Shown piece after piece: positions 63,201-64,000 of a stretch of DNA of 64,000 bases. The stretch lies in assembly GCA_038496675.1 (NCBI GenBank), contig CM076650.1, positions 25,165,498 through 25,229,497 on the forward strand. Reading direction: 5' to 3'. Each line of letters begins with the position of its first letter. Positions within the stretch are counted from its first letter, which is position 1. A program made the position numbers and the translations under genes. The DNA is from Rachycentron canadum. Its lineage: Eukaryota; Chordata; Actinopteri; Carangiformes; Rachycentridae. The notes below the pieces were generated by a model, which was not told where the DNA came from, did not search any database, and was given only the letters and a program-made list of their open reading frames with translations.

Positions 63201-63907
63201 CAAAGGACATTTCCAGCCTCCCTGCATAAACTATGCTCTCGATGTTCAGATTCAACTCAGTGCCTTTGTCTCATCTGCTGGCATTGCACCTGACCTCAAG
63301 GTATGTACCAGTTACTGACAGACCACATAACTTGATCAGGTGGGCAGCTGGAATGCTAAACGAAGGTTGGGCCACATTTAATCTTCATTACTGGACATTA
63401 ATTAACTCAGGGAAAATGACCCCTTCTGATCGAGTCACGAAAAGGGGAGGAAGGTAATAACCATCAATGTACCCAACCCCGGGGAAATGCAGGGACACCA
63501 CCAAAAAGAGATGAAGCCATTTCTGTCTTTTCCTCCTTTTCGTCTGGCTTACAATTGGTTTGGTTTCAGAACGACAGCGGGCGATTCATTTCAGAACGCG
63601 GAGAGTATTTTCTTTGCCGCAGGCTGTCAAGGTGGATTCCACGTGTTAATAAATGAAATACTGATACTGTAGATACAACATCCACATGTCTGCCTTTATT
63701 TGACTTTTCACTGTTGGTCCTGACACAGTGTGCTGAGAAAACGCAAGCCACTCACACAATCAAGACAGCTATCAAATTCAAAGGTAGTAAGAAAAGAAGA
63801 ACATTACCTTTCTCTTGTTGTTAGGGCTCACGTACAGATAACTGAGTATTGTCTTTACCCCGACTTTGTCATTCAGCTTCTGGTACGTTGCTCCATAGTC
63901 GGTGGAC
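3082..63907 (-). CDS. sorcs1: SorCS-family VPS10P sorting receptor, probably SorCS1 (5' partial, 25 exons visible)
   Basis: SorCS1 is a type I membrane receptor that sorts neuronal cargo (in mammals APP, neurexin and AMPA-receptor traffic) between Golgi, endosomes and cell surface. Seen here: 25 minus-strand exons whose phases all join into 989 residues plus stop. Numbering from the first full visible codon: VPS10P propeller about 1-438; 10CC block about 439-617 with exactly ten cysteines; PKD core DFGDG at 628-632; membrane-proximal segments to 881; transmembrane helix about 895-912 followed by YKFKR; tail 913-989 with YAQM and C-terminus TELPTYIV. Intron 1 is 20 kb; the others are 0.2-3.3 kb. 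Signal peptide, propeptide and first exon(s) lie outside the window. Paralogue choice is from memory: GVLGEPGEETLIMT, PFPGYIDP, KIPGxNVYAQM and the PTY tail end point to SORCS1; ALNQNLVQF and YQTWHL look SORCS3-like. Confidence 0.88.
3704..3732. repeat. (AC)n microsatellite
   Basis: About 14 perfect AC units inside intron 24. Its flank CAGTTACACAC sits close to repeat family A. Confidence 0.95.
3930..4335 (+). repeat. Dispersed repeat family A, copy 2
   Basis: Its left half (3930-4065) matches 5965-6130, sharing TTTCCTTGCTCCTTGGTGTT, GATGAACTTGCCAC and TGTGTGAAATACTGTCCCAT. Its right half matches 1430-1570. It is the longest copy here and joins the other two into one family. No transposase frame seen. 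Confidence 0.75.
5488..5645 (-). CDS. sorcs1: sorcs1 window exon 24 (cytoplasmic tail)
   Basis: 158 nt, acceptor CTCAAG, donor GTGAAT. Phase 2 in, phase 1 out. It encodes KIPGLNVYAQMQNEKEQEMM and EILDTEFNSRPI. YAQM fits the Y-x-x-hydrophobic adaptor-binding pattern and the EKEQE and EILDTEF stretches are acidic, as expected for an endocytic tail. Reading through the donor adds 19 codons, EYPVWFDSYLCLAFQCF at the end, and stops at 5432. Confidence 0.93.
5965..6150 (+). repeat. Dispersed repeat family A, copy 3, with (TG)n insertion
   Basis: Matches 3930-4065 on both sides of an expanded (TG)16 run at 6002-6034. The orthologous spot of copy 2 has only GTTGTGCGTGT, so the microsatellite grew inside the repeat. 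Confidence 0.75.
6390..6450. repeat. A/T-only near-palindromic tract
   Basis: Alternating ATTAATTA and TTATTATTA units give a 60-bp tract of only A and T that is largely its own reverse complement. It can extrude or form a hairpin. No function is inferred. Confidence 0.8.
6871..6976 (-). CDS. sorcs1: sorcs1 window exon 23 (transmembrane helix)
   Basis: 106 nt, acceptor TCTGCAG, donor GTAAAG. Phase 1 in, phase 2 out. After PLVDTTENHSGS comes the membrane helix AMLMLLSVVVVGLAVFVI and the basic stop-transfer YKFKR. Phase 2 at the end matters for alternative tails: any other tail exon must supply one base to finish the Arg codon. Confidence 0.97.
6977..7365 (-). other. Intron 22
   Basis: 389 bp; nothing recognised beyond the splice sites. 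Confidence 0.85.
7366..7465 (-). CDS. sorcs1: sorcs1 window exon 22 (membrane-proximal)
   Basis: 100 nt, acceptor CCAACAG, donor GTAAAC. Phase 0 in, phase 1 out. It encodes LSEVLLNALNQNLVQF then TLRPGVQVTVYAAHLSA. ALNQNLVQF resembles SORCS3, while AAHLSA resembles SORCS1. Confidence 0.95.
7600..8005 (+). repeat. Dispersed repeat family B, copy 1
   Basis: Begins near ATAGACTATATATAAA and runs through TTAAATTATGGTCCCAT, CATCAGGATAGAG and CAGATCCACCCC. The same blocks recur in the same order at 8575-8800. I recognise this as a common teleost repeat, class uncertain. Confidence 0.75.
8500..8830 (+). repeat. Dispersed repeat family B, copy 2
   Basis: Shares TTAAATTATGGTCCCAT, AATCAGGATAGAG and CCAGATCCACCCCTCAC with copy 1, same orientation, about 0.5 kb away. 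It is diverged, so the pair is two old insertions or an old tandem duplication. Confidence 0.75.
10793..10927 (-). CDS. sorcs1: sorcs1 window exon 21 (membrane-proximal)
   Basis: 135 nt, 45 codons, phase 0 to 0, acceptor CCTCCAG, donor GTAAAA. It encodes ATSVREDQLLVTVLPGLPSA, AEFFLLPDKQLTEGK and HLEQ. LPGLPxxAE(L/F)F is conserved in the family just before the stalk. Confidence 0.93.
10928..12654 (-). other. Intron 20
   Basis: 1727 bp. It contains a poly-A run at about 10968-10989, an ATT-repeat at 11613-11641 and a C13/(AC)14 tract at 12446-12486. No exon or transposon recognised. Confidence 0.85.
12446..12486. repeat. C13 followed by (AC)14
   Basis: A run of 13 C directly followed by 14 AC units; a compound microsatellite in intron 20. 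Confidence 0.95.
12655..12767 (-). CDS. sorcs1: sorcs1 window exon 20 (membrane-proximal)
   Basis: 113 nt, acceptor CCTGCAG, donor GTGAAG. Phase 1 in, phase 0 out. It encodes YFRSHLLAFSSNLDDHNPDV then EWRQDVSQVIKNALIQ after a Glu split across the junction. The pattern F-S-x-N-L-D-x-x-N-P-D-x-x-E-W is shared by SorCS1 and SorCS3. Confidence 0.94.
13480..13527. repeat. Perfect 21-bp inverted repeat (hairpin, 6-nt loop)
   Basis: TTGGTCCAACAAAATCCCCA plus C at 13480-13500 is exactly complementary to 13507-13527, with ACTAAG between. Close by are direct repeats: GAACGTTCCCCTCT twice at 13396-13425, and GTACACAAAACACTA-like units at 13532-13572. Confidence 0.9.
14421..14440. repeat. (AT)10 microsatellite
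   Basis: Ten AT units in intron 19, followed by several GCATGTA-like imperfect repeats. Confidence 0.9.
15139..15262 (-). CDS. sorcs1: sorcs1 window exon 19 (membrane-proximal), tandem acceptor
   Basis: 124 nt using the distal acceptor; phase 0 in, phase 1 out; donor GTGAGC. It encodes PVITLEGSVACTFSQEG, INTVTVQVSAGNTILQD and NIAVH. The acceptor reads CAGCAG, so a variant starting at 15265 would add one Gln without changing frame. The distal site matches the remembered human boundary. The polypyrimidine tract is a (TC)18 microsatellite. Confidence 0.94.
15263..16732 (-). other. Intron 18
   Basis: 1470 bp. On the transcript strand its 3' end is a C/T tract made of a C-run and (TC)18. Region 16100-16300 is relatively CpG-rich, but no exon seen. 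Confidence 0.85.
15272..15317. repeat. (GA)18 plus G10 tract serving as polypyrimidine tract
   Basis: On the transcript strand this is C10 then (TC)18, ending about nine bases from the CAGCAG acceptor of exon 19. No other pyrimidine tract is available for this acceptor. Confidence 0.92.
16733..16866 (-). CDS. sorcs1: sorcs1 window exon 18 (PKD-like / membrane-proximal)
   Basis: 134 nt, acceptor CATGCAG, donor GTACTG. Phase 1 in, phase 0 out. It encodes QLEYIHLSAPFVAVRNKEVN, LTAVLWPSQVGTVTYIWW and IGNNTE. KEVNxxAVxWPSQxGTxTYxWW is a SorCS1/3 signature. It has two sequons (NLT, NNT). Confidence 0.95.
16867..17589 (-). other. Intron 17
   Basis: 723 bp. It contains a (TG)/(TA) compound run at 17511-17536 and an A/G tract near 16936-16961. 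No other content recognised. Confidence 0.85.
17590..17776 (-). CDS. sorcs1: sorcs1 window exon 17 (PKD domain)
   Basis: 187 nt, acceptor GCATAG, donor GTGAGA. Phase 0 in, phase 1 out. It contains the PKD strand ITLDFGDGHALTY, the hallmark IEDGIKHIYKAVGIYRVT, and NNLGSETALLYLHVT. PKD Ig-like folds in VPS10P receptors form the stalk and support dimerisation. Confidence 0.96.
17777..18293 (-). other. Intron 16
   Basis: 517 bp; only a T-run near 17998-18011 stands out. Confidence 0.85.
18294..18465 (-). CDS. sorcs1: sorcs1 window exon 16 (end of 10CC, start of PKD region)
   Basis: 172 nt, acceptor CCTCCAG, donor GTAAGC. Phase 2 in, phase 0 out. It begins YRKVVSNNCTAGVSVEYTAR, with 10CC cysteine 9 and a sequon, then QQC (cysteine 10), APKGLHLVT and NVTFLVFLEE. 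The transcript has a T34 homopolymer shortly upstream of the acceptor. Confidence 0.95.
18484..18517. repeat. A34 homopolymer next to exon 16 acceptor
   Basis: On the transcript strand a T34 run ending 18 bases before the exon 16 AG. It works as a very long pyrimidine tract; length as assembled may be unreliable. Confidence 0.9.
19148..19181. repeat. (AAAAG)6 microsatellite
   Basis: Six AAAAG units plus a partial unit in intron 15. Confidence 0.93.
19325..19412 (+). repeat. Short dispersed repeat C, copy 1
   Basis: Shares TGTGGCTTCATTTGCTTG and TTCATAGCC(G/T)AGCCT with 51449-51533, in the same order and orientation, 32 kb away. Confidence 0.5.
19694..19807 (-). CDS. sorcs1: sorcs1 window exon 15 (10CC)
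   Basis: 114 nt, acceptor TTGTAG, donor GTAAAC, phase 2 to 2. It encodes DYGYERRSDGKCSPAFWF, HPSSVSRSC and FLNSTG. C-D-Y-G-(Y/F)-E-R is a VPS10 family signature. It holds 10CC cysteines 7 and 8; the junction codon completes number 6. NST is a sequon. Confidence 0.95.
19808..22447 (-). other. Intron 14
   Basis: 2640 bp. It contains several long A or T runs (19961-19981, 20371-20398, 20959-20977), a hAT-like remnant at 21062-21622 and a GA run at 21795-21813. No extra exon recognised. Confidence 0.85.
21062..21622 (+). mobile_element. hAT-like DNA transposon remnant with a BED-finger fragment
   Basis: Left end TAGAGATGCACCGATCCGAT and right end (reverse complement) TAGTAGGGATGGGACGATAC give short imperfect terminal inverted repeats. 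The start is typical of fish hAT non-autonomous elements. Inside, SVAWSYFKLAD and, after a frameshift, KCKLCNAS resemble the BED zinc finger at the N-terminus of hAT transposases. No catalytic domain remains. Confidence 0.65.
22448..22581 (-). CDS. sorcs1: sorcs1 window exon 14 (10CC)
   Basis: 134 nt, acceptor CCCACAG, donor GTAAGT. Phase 0 in, phase 2 out. It starts GEPCLMGVKRIYRKLKP and ends CECTEADFE plus a Cys completed by the next exon. It carries 10CC cysteines 2 to 5 and the first bases of number 6. The intron upstream contains the assembly gap. Confidence 0.94.
22582..25040 (-). other. Intron 13 (contains assembly gap)
   Basis: 2459 bp as assembled, true length unknown because of the gap. 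The known parts show T-runs near 22871-22907 and no recognisable exon or repeat. Confidence 0.85.
24260..24635. other. Assembly gap (376 N) bounded by poly-G
   Basis: The left edge is a G8 run and the right edge a G19 run. Nothing can be said about the content. Confidence 0.99.
25041..25158 (-). CDS. sorcs1: sorcs1 window exon 13 (end of propeller, start of 10CC)
   Basis: 118 nt, acceptor TTTCCAG, donor GTACAC. Phase 2 in, phase 0 out. It encodes IFGHVSHRSEWQLVKIDF, then SIFNRRCTEADYQTWHLHNQ. FGHxSxRSEWQLVKxD is universal in SorCS proteins. The Cys in RRC is the first of the ten 10CC cysteines. Confidence 0.95.
26924..26988. repeat. 20-bp minisatellite, 3.25 perfect copies
   Basis: The unit AGAGCTGTCTACAGCAGTGG repeats three times without mismatch. 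Each unit contains CTGTCTACAG, a short palindrome-like core. Confidence 0.95.
27294..27326. repeat. (CA)n microsatellite
   Basis: Roughly 16 CA units with one interruption, in intron 12 just before exon 12's donor side. Confidence 0.9.
27384..27491 (-). CDS. sorcs1: sorcs1 window exon 12 (VPS10P)
   Basis: 108 nt, acceptor TTCCCAG, donor GTGAGT, phase 2 to 2. It encodes LSFDEGQQWNKYSFTN (Asp-box) and MPLFVDGVLGEPGEETLIMT. The last stretch is practically diagnostic of SORCS1 against SORCS3 in my recollection. Confidence 0.95.
27492..27854 (-). other. Intron 11
   Basis: 363 bp; a poly-A run near 27753-27769 is the only feature seen. Confidence 0.85.
27855..27946 (-). CDS. sorcs1: sorcs1 window exon 11 (VPS10P)
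   Basis: 92 nt, acceptor CCCTGCAG, donor GTGAGT. Phase 0 in, phase 2 out. It encodes IFDEEYAVLYLDQGG then ALVAIRHTPLPIRHLW. VLYLDQGG and PIRHLW are SORCS1-like, HTPLP is shared with SORCS3. A long poly-T on the transcript strand ends about ten bases before the acceptor. Confidence 0.95.
27947..29731 (-). other. Intron 10 (GC-AG)
   Basis: 1785 bp, starting with GC on the transcript strand at 29731-29730. It holds a fragment of a tRNA-promoter-like repeat at 28660-28760. No exon recognised. Confidence 0.85.
28660..28760 (+). repeat. Fragment of a common teleost SINE-like repeat
   Basis: Contains TTTGAACCCGCC (B-box-like) and TTTCCTGTGTGGAGTTTGCA then TGTTCT, which I recognise as a very common fish repeat phrase. 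Confidence 0.55.
29732..29808 (-). CDS. sorcs1: sorcs1 window exon 10 (VPS10P), with a GC donor
   Basis: 77 nt, acceptor TTCCAG. Phase 1 in, phase 0 out. It encodes STGSELTAANVSVYI then TSDAGNTWRQ, an Asp-box blade. The donor dinucleotide is GC (CAG|GCGAGC; 29731-29730), not GT. The frame and family exon boundary after TWRQ both require this position. Reading through would give a non-family sequence. Confidence 0.9.
30555..30690 (-). repeat. Fragment of SINE-like repeat with B-box-like motif
   Basis: On the minus strand: GGTGGTGCGGGGACC, GCCTCACAGCA and GGGTTCGAACC in the order of the same common fish repeat as at 28660. GGTTCGAACC fits an RNA polymerase III B box. It is too degraded for a tRNA gene. 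Confidence 0.6.
31618..31772 (+). repeat. Dispersed repeat family D, copy 1
   Basis: GGCTCAGTTTCTGAAT, GACTGAG(T/C)(G/A)(C/T)TTTGATA, ATTGATATTGAACCTAGACC, AAAGACATGGAAA and TGGGACCTTTAAA recur at 62440-62590, and parts at 34880-34985 and 43330-43440. Confidence 0.7.
31983..32085 (-). CDS. sorcs1: sorcs1 window exon 9 (VPS10P)
   Basis: 103 nt, acceptor TTTTTTTTGCAG, donor GTGGGT. Phase 0 in, phase 1 out. It encodes PYCSLHLHLHVSANPYTSG through SAPGIIVAS. The Cys here is probably paired with the Cys of IHC in exon 8, as in the family. PYCSLHLHL and IIVASG are SORCS1-like. Confidence 0.95.
32086..33011 (-). other. Intron 8
   Basis: 926 bp; A-rich near 32719-32748. No other content recognised. 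Confidence 0.85.
33012..33158 (-). CDS. sorcs1: sorcs1 window exon 8 (VPS10P)
   Basis: 147 nt, 49 codons, phase 0 to 0, donor GTGAGT. It starts VAGIKGMFLANKKMDN and ends NSIHCVL; between them is the Asp-box-like TYNRGRDWRLLQAP. The acceptor TTTCCCAG lies about ten bases after a T15 tract on the transcript strand. Confidence 0.95.
33159..34219 (-). other. Intron 7
   Basis: 1061 bp; poly-A at 33171-33185 beside the exon 8 acceptor. Nothing else recognised. Confidence 0.85.
34220..34399 (-). CDS. sorcs1: sorcs1 window exon 7 (VPS10P)
   Basis: 180 nt, 60 codons, phase 0 to 0, acceptor TGCCAG, donor GTAAAC. It contains VISTDENRVVAAVQEWNQ, an NET glycosylation sequon, LYVSDTSGVYYTLALENV and GPEGNVMVDLYE. 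ISTDENxVxAAVQEW is a family hallmark and LALENV/GPEGN favours SORCS1. Confidence 0.96.
34400..35725 (-). other. Intron 6
   Basis: 1326 bp; its first part on the plus strand is repeat family D copy 2 (34560-34985). The rest is unremarkable. Confidence 0.85.
34560..34985 (+). repeat. Dispersed repeat family D, copy 2
   Basis: Shares with copy 3: TAGTTTTACATCTC, GACTGACTGACTG, GTCTGAGTGATCAAATGAAA and a GGGTGGGCCGGGC-type G-rich block, then the family's GACTGAGCAC block. It is about 420 bp long. Confidence 0.7.
35726..35815 (-). CDS. sorcs1: sorcs1 window exon 6 (VPS10P)
   Basis: 90 nt, 30 codons, phase 0 to 0. The acceptor is CCTTAAG, a weak context, and the donor is GTAACA. It encodes VSTAGRTIYYVSAKRDVF then MKLPKYTLPK. 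The preceding intron is only 204 bp, the shortest in the gene. KLPKY(A/T)LPK is a strongly conserved family signature. Confidence 0.92.
36020..36138 (-). CDS. sorcs1: sorcs1 window exon 5 (VPS10P)
   Basis: 119 nt, acceptor AGCAG after a GTGTGTGAGAG stretch, donor GTGGGT. Phase 1 in, phase 0 out. It contains the cysteine pair in YVTCKLQNCTDAN (also an N-glycosylation sequon), PFPGYIDPNSLVVQDEY and VFVQ. PFPGYIDP is SORCS1-like rather than SORCS3-like. Confidence 0.94.
36139..37924 (-). other. Intron 4
   Basis: 1786 bp; it contains a poly-A run at 36699-36718 and an alternating purine-pyrimidine tract at 37380-37429. No exon recognised. Confidence 0.85.
37380..37429. repeat. (TG)8(CG)4(TG)n tract, Z-DNA-prone
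   Basis: Fifty bases of unbroken purine-pyrimidine alternation, with a central CGCGCGCG. Such tracts are the classical Z-DNA formers. Confidence 0.93.
37925..37989 (-). CDS. sorcs1: sorcs1 window exon 4 (VPS10P)
   Basis: 65 nt, acceptor TTTCAG, donor GTGAGT. Phase 2 in, phase 1 out. It encodes SKMGLDKEPGLIHLETSISEG, matching in position and pattern the family segment W-S-x-x-G-x-D-K-E-x-D-L-V-H. It is one of the shortest coding exons of the gene. Confidence 0.88.
37990..40590 (-). other. Intron 3
   Basis: 2601 bp; A19 run near 40386-40404. A cysteine-rich open frame at 38617-38992 on the gene strand has no ATG start and is treated below. Otherwise nothing recognised. Confidence 0.85.
40591..40664 (-). 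CDS. sorcs1: sorcs1 window exon 3 (VPS10P)
   Basis: 74 nt, acceptor CCGCAG, strong donor GTAAGT. Phase 0 in, phase 2 out; the Trp codon at the junction is completed by exon 4. It encodes LYSSVEFGRRWQLVHERV and PNRFYW, another propeller blade with the S-x-x-x-G-x-x-W motif. Confidence 0.93.
40891..40942. repeat. (CA)n with CG interruptions
   Basis: Runs of ACACACAC interrupted at regular places by ACGC; about 52 bp in intron 2. Confidence 0.9.
43050..43440 (+). repeat. Dispersed repeat family D, copy 3
   Basis: TAGTTTTACATCTC, GATTGACTGACTG, TTCTGAGTGATCAAATGAAA, then GTATTAATATAGCACCTAGA, AAAGACATGG and TGGGACA. It links the 5' half seen at 34560 with the 3' half seen at 31618 and 62440. 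Confidence 0.75.
43590..43748 (-). CDS. sorcs1: sorcs1 window exon 2 (VPS10P)
   Basis: 159 nt, 53 codons, phase 0 to 0, with acceptor CTGCAG and donor GTTAGA. It starts IMLLTDPEVENSLL and contains the Asp-box-like SSDEGGTYQKY and FHPEQEDWILAYSHDQK. It is almost superposable on the remembered SORCS1 segment. A 20-kb intron precedes it. Confidence 0.95.
44257..44285. repeat. (CG)3(CA)n microsatellite
   Basis: GCGCGC followed by about 12 CA units in intron 1. Confidence 0.9.
45808..46297. mobile_element. MITE-like element with terminal inverted repeats
   Basis: Left end ...AGTGCAGGGGCTGCATCC and right end (reverse complement) TGTCCCAATCCAGAGGCTGC match imperfectly in opposite orientation, about 490 bp apart. 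Inside, GGCTGCGTTTGAAGG at 46190 recurs inverted at 46248 (CCTTCAAACGCAGCC), giving nested subterminal inverted repeats. No transposase. I recognise the phrase as common in fish genomes; superfamily not assigned. Confidence 0.65.
48240..48311. repeat. T29 and A18 runs facing each other
   Basis: A T29 run (about 48239-48267) is followed within 30 bp by a C8-A18 run (48287-48311). The two can pair as a hairpin. Confidence 0.85.
51449..51533 (+). repeat. Short dispersed repeat C, copy 2
   Basis: Matches 19325-19412 (TGTGGCTTCATTTGCTTG and upstream block). It lies inside the foldback structure, between the left arm and the L2 fragment. Confidence 0.5.
51620..52125 (-). mobile_element. L2-like LINE reverse-transcriptase fragment
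   Basis: Minus-strand frames give, in order, GVPQVSVLGPPL (fingers motif G-V-P-Q-G-S-x-L-G-P), WHGFSYHCYTDNIQLYLPF, where the catalytic YADD has decayed to YTDN, then LSLAETELLVVLANQSLHHD. This order and wording are those of fish L2/CR1-clade LINEs. Frameshifts make it dead. Confidence 0.8.
52500..52870 (-). mobile_element. Tc1/mariner-like transposase fragment, copy 1
   Basis: On the minus strand the translation runs KRSVW then AHHLASTNPTMEHGGRTII and FSAAVTG, matching the Tc1 segment K-R-x-V-W...H-H-x-A-N-T...V-K-H-G-G-G-S-I...S-A-A-G-T-G in family knowledge. Its downstream part stops exactly where the right foldback arm begins (52496). Stops and shifts show it is dead. Confidence 0.7.
55140..56040 (-). 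mobile_element. Decayed Ty3/gypsy retrotransposon pol fragment
   Basis: On the minus strand, three pieces appear in pol order: CIIRDYS and VASPLT near 56000 (end of reverse transcriptase), LPIPERPWSHIVLNF near 55660 (start of the integrase core, family P-x-P-x-R-P-W-x-x-I-x-x-D-F) and VNPSSLKLKLPSNMR near 55250 (C-terminal domain). RNase H and most of integrase are deleted; no LTRs seen. It is degenerate and non-coding. Confidence 0.75.
56520..57000 (+). mobile_element. Non-LTR retrotransposon 3' end (reverse-transcriptase C-terminal part)
   Basis: A plus-strand frame gives QKYLGVHLDDKLVWSLNKDA then LYRKGSALFLKEARVL; after shifts HPLHLIVEQRR and, in another frame, R-x-x-S-F-V-P-R-A-I-R-L-Y-N-S-like sequence. 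Y-K-Y-L-G-V-x-L-D-x-K-L-x-W is the standard motif after the RT palm in LINE proteins of fish. Truncated and shifted. Confidence 0.75.
57017..57046. repeat. (ATT)n run at the LINE 3' end
   Basis: TTATTATTATTATTATTG directly after the LINE remnant; probably its microsatellite tail, as is usual for this kind of element. Confidence 0.5.
59060..59530 (-). mobile_element. Tc1/mariner-like transposase remnant, copy 2
   Basis: The minus strand reads PIKHLWRQLKMAALRHFPS near 59160-59215, matching the Tc1 motif N-P-I-E-x-L-W-R-x-L-K-x-x-V. The flanking DNA, for example TCCTGAAGCC and AGTTCCAAACATCTTCCATT, follows the same element as copy 1 with internal deletions. Confidence 0.75.
62440..62590 (+). 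repeat. Dispersed repeat family D, copy 4
   Basis: AGCTCAGTTTCTGAATAC, GACTGAGCATTTTGATATTT, AAATGTAGCACCTA, AACATGGAAATCT and GACCTTTAAAAT follow the family order. It may extend left to about 62330 (G-rich block TGGGTGTGGTGGACCTGGGCC). Confidence 0.65.
63808..63907 (-). CDS. sorcs1: sorcs1 window exon 1 (N-terminal VPS10P)
   Basis: 100 nt with AG acceptor (63908-63909) and GT donor at 63807-63806. It begins with the last base of a codon and ends in phase 0. It encodes STDYGATYQKLNDKVG through SPNNKRK, an early VPS10P propeller blade; the S-D-x-G-x-T(Y/W) pattern is an Asp-box-like repeat typical of this fold. It is the first exon visible; its upstream partner lies beyond 64000. Confidence 0.9.
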
Positions 63908-64000
63908 CTGAAATTTAATCAGAAAGCTCCGATGAACACTTGATGAATTGCTGAATTACATGTTGCAATTAAAAGTGCCCCTCAAGAATTCAGGGCGAGA

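Larger units (their letters stand above)
43749..63807 (-). other. Intron 1 (20 kb)
   Basis: 20,059 bp, far larger than the others, and holds most of the transposon remnants listed separately. The stretches 43800-45800, 46320-50990, 52900-55130, 57060-59050, 59540-62320 and 62600-63800 show only simple repeats and A+T-rich sequence; I see no exon, RNA gene or intact element in them. Confidence 0.85.

Noticed and set aside
3..64000. CRISPR arrays, operons, phage or integron structures.
   Set aside because: No regularly spaced direct repeats with unique spacers and no bacterial gene layout; the window is vertebrate.

Overview
The window looks like teleost fish genomic DNA: a vertebrate-type split gene with short exons, canonical splice sites and compact introns, set among repeats typical of fish genomes (Tc1-like, L2-like, Ty3/gypsy, hAT-like, MITE-like) and many microsatellites. 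Species cannot be fixed from the sequence. I see no bacterial, viral or CRISPR content and no confident RNA gene.

One gene fills almost the whole window. It lies on the minus strand, enters at the right edge and ends near position 3082. I could place 25 consecutive coding exons, 63808-63907 (first visible) down to 3082-3143 (stop codon). All reading phases join, giving one 2971-nt open frame of 989 complete residues. The order is the C-terminal 80% of a SorCS-family VPS10P-domain sorting receptor: beta-propeller, a block with exactly ten cysteines (10CC), PKD/membrane-proximal Ig-like segments, one transmembrane helix and a short tail with a YAQM motif. Compared from memory with the family, most exons are closest to SORCS1 and a few resemble SORCS3, so I call it sorcs1. 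The signal peptide, propeptide and first exon(s) lie beyond position 64000.

Layout from right to left: exon 1 at 63.8 kb; a 20-kb intron (43.7-63.8 kb) holding most of the transposon remnants (a Tc1-like copy at 59 kb, a LINE reverse-transcriptase end at 56.5 kb, a decayed Ty3/gypsy pol at 55-56 kb, and a foldback structure around an L2 fragment at 51.0-52.5 kb abutting another Tc1-like copy, and a MITE-like element at 45.8-46.3 kb); then exons 2-25 between 43.7 and 3.1 kb with introns of 0.2-3.3 kb. One assembly gap (24260-24635) lies inside intron 13.

The most informative oddities concern splicing of this gene: one GC donor, a tandem NAGNAG acceptor fed by a (TC)18 microsatellite, a 34-nt poly-T tract before another acceptor, and two possible alternative cytoplasmic tails (read-through of exon 24; a downstream open frame at 2187-2394 in phase with the transmembrane exon). 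I did not find a clearly novel biological system.
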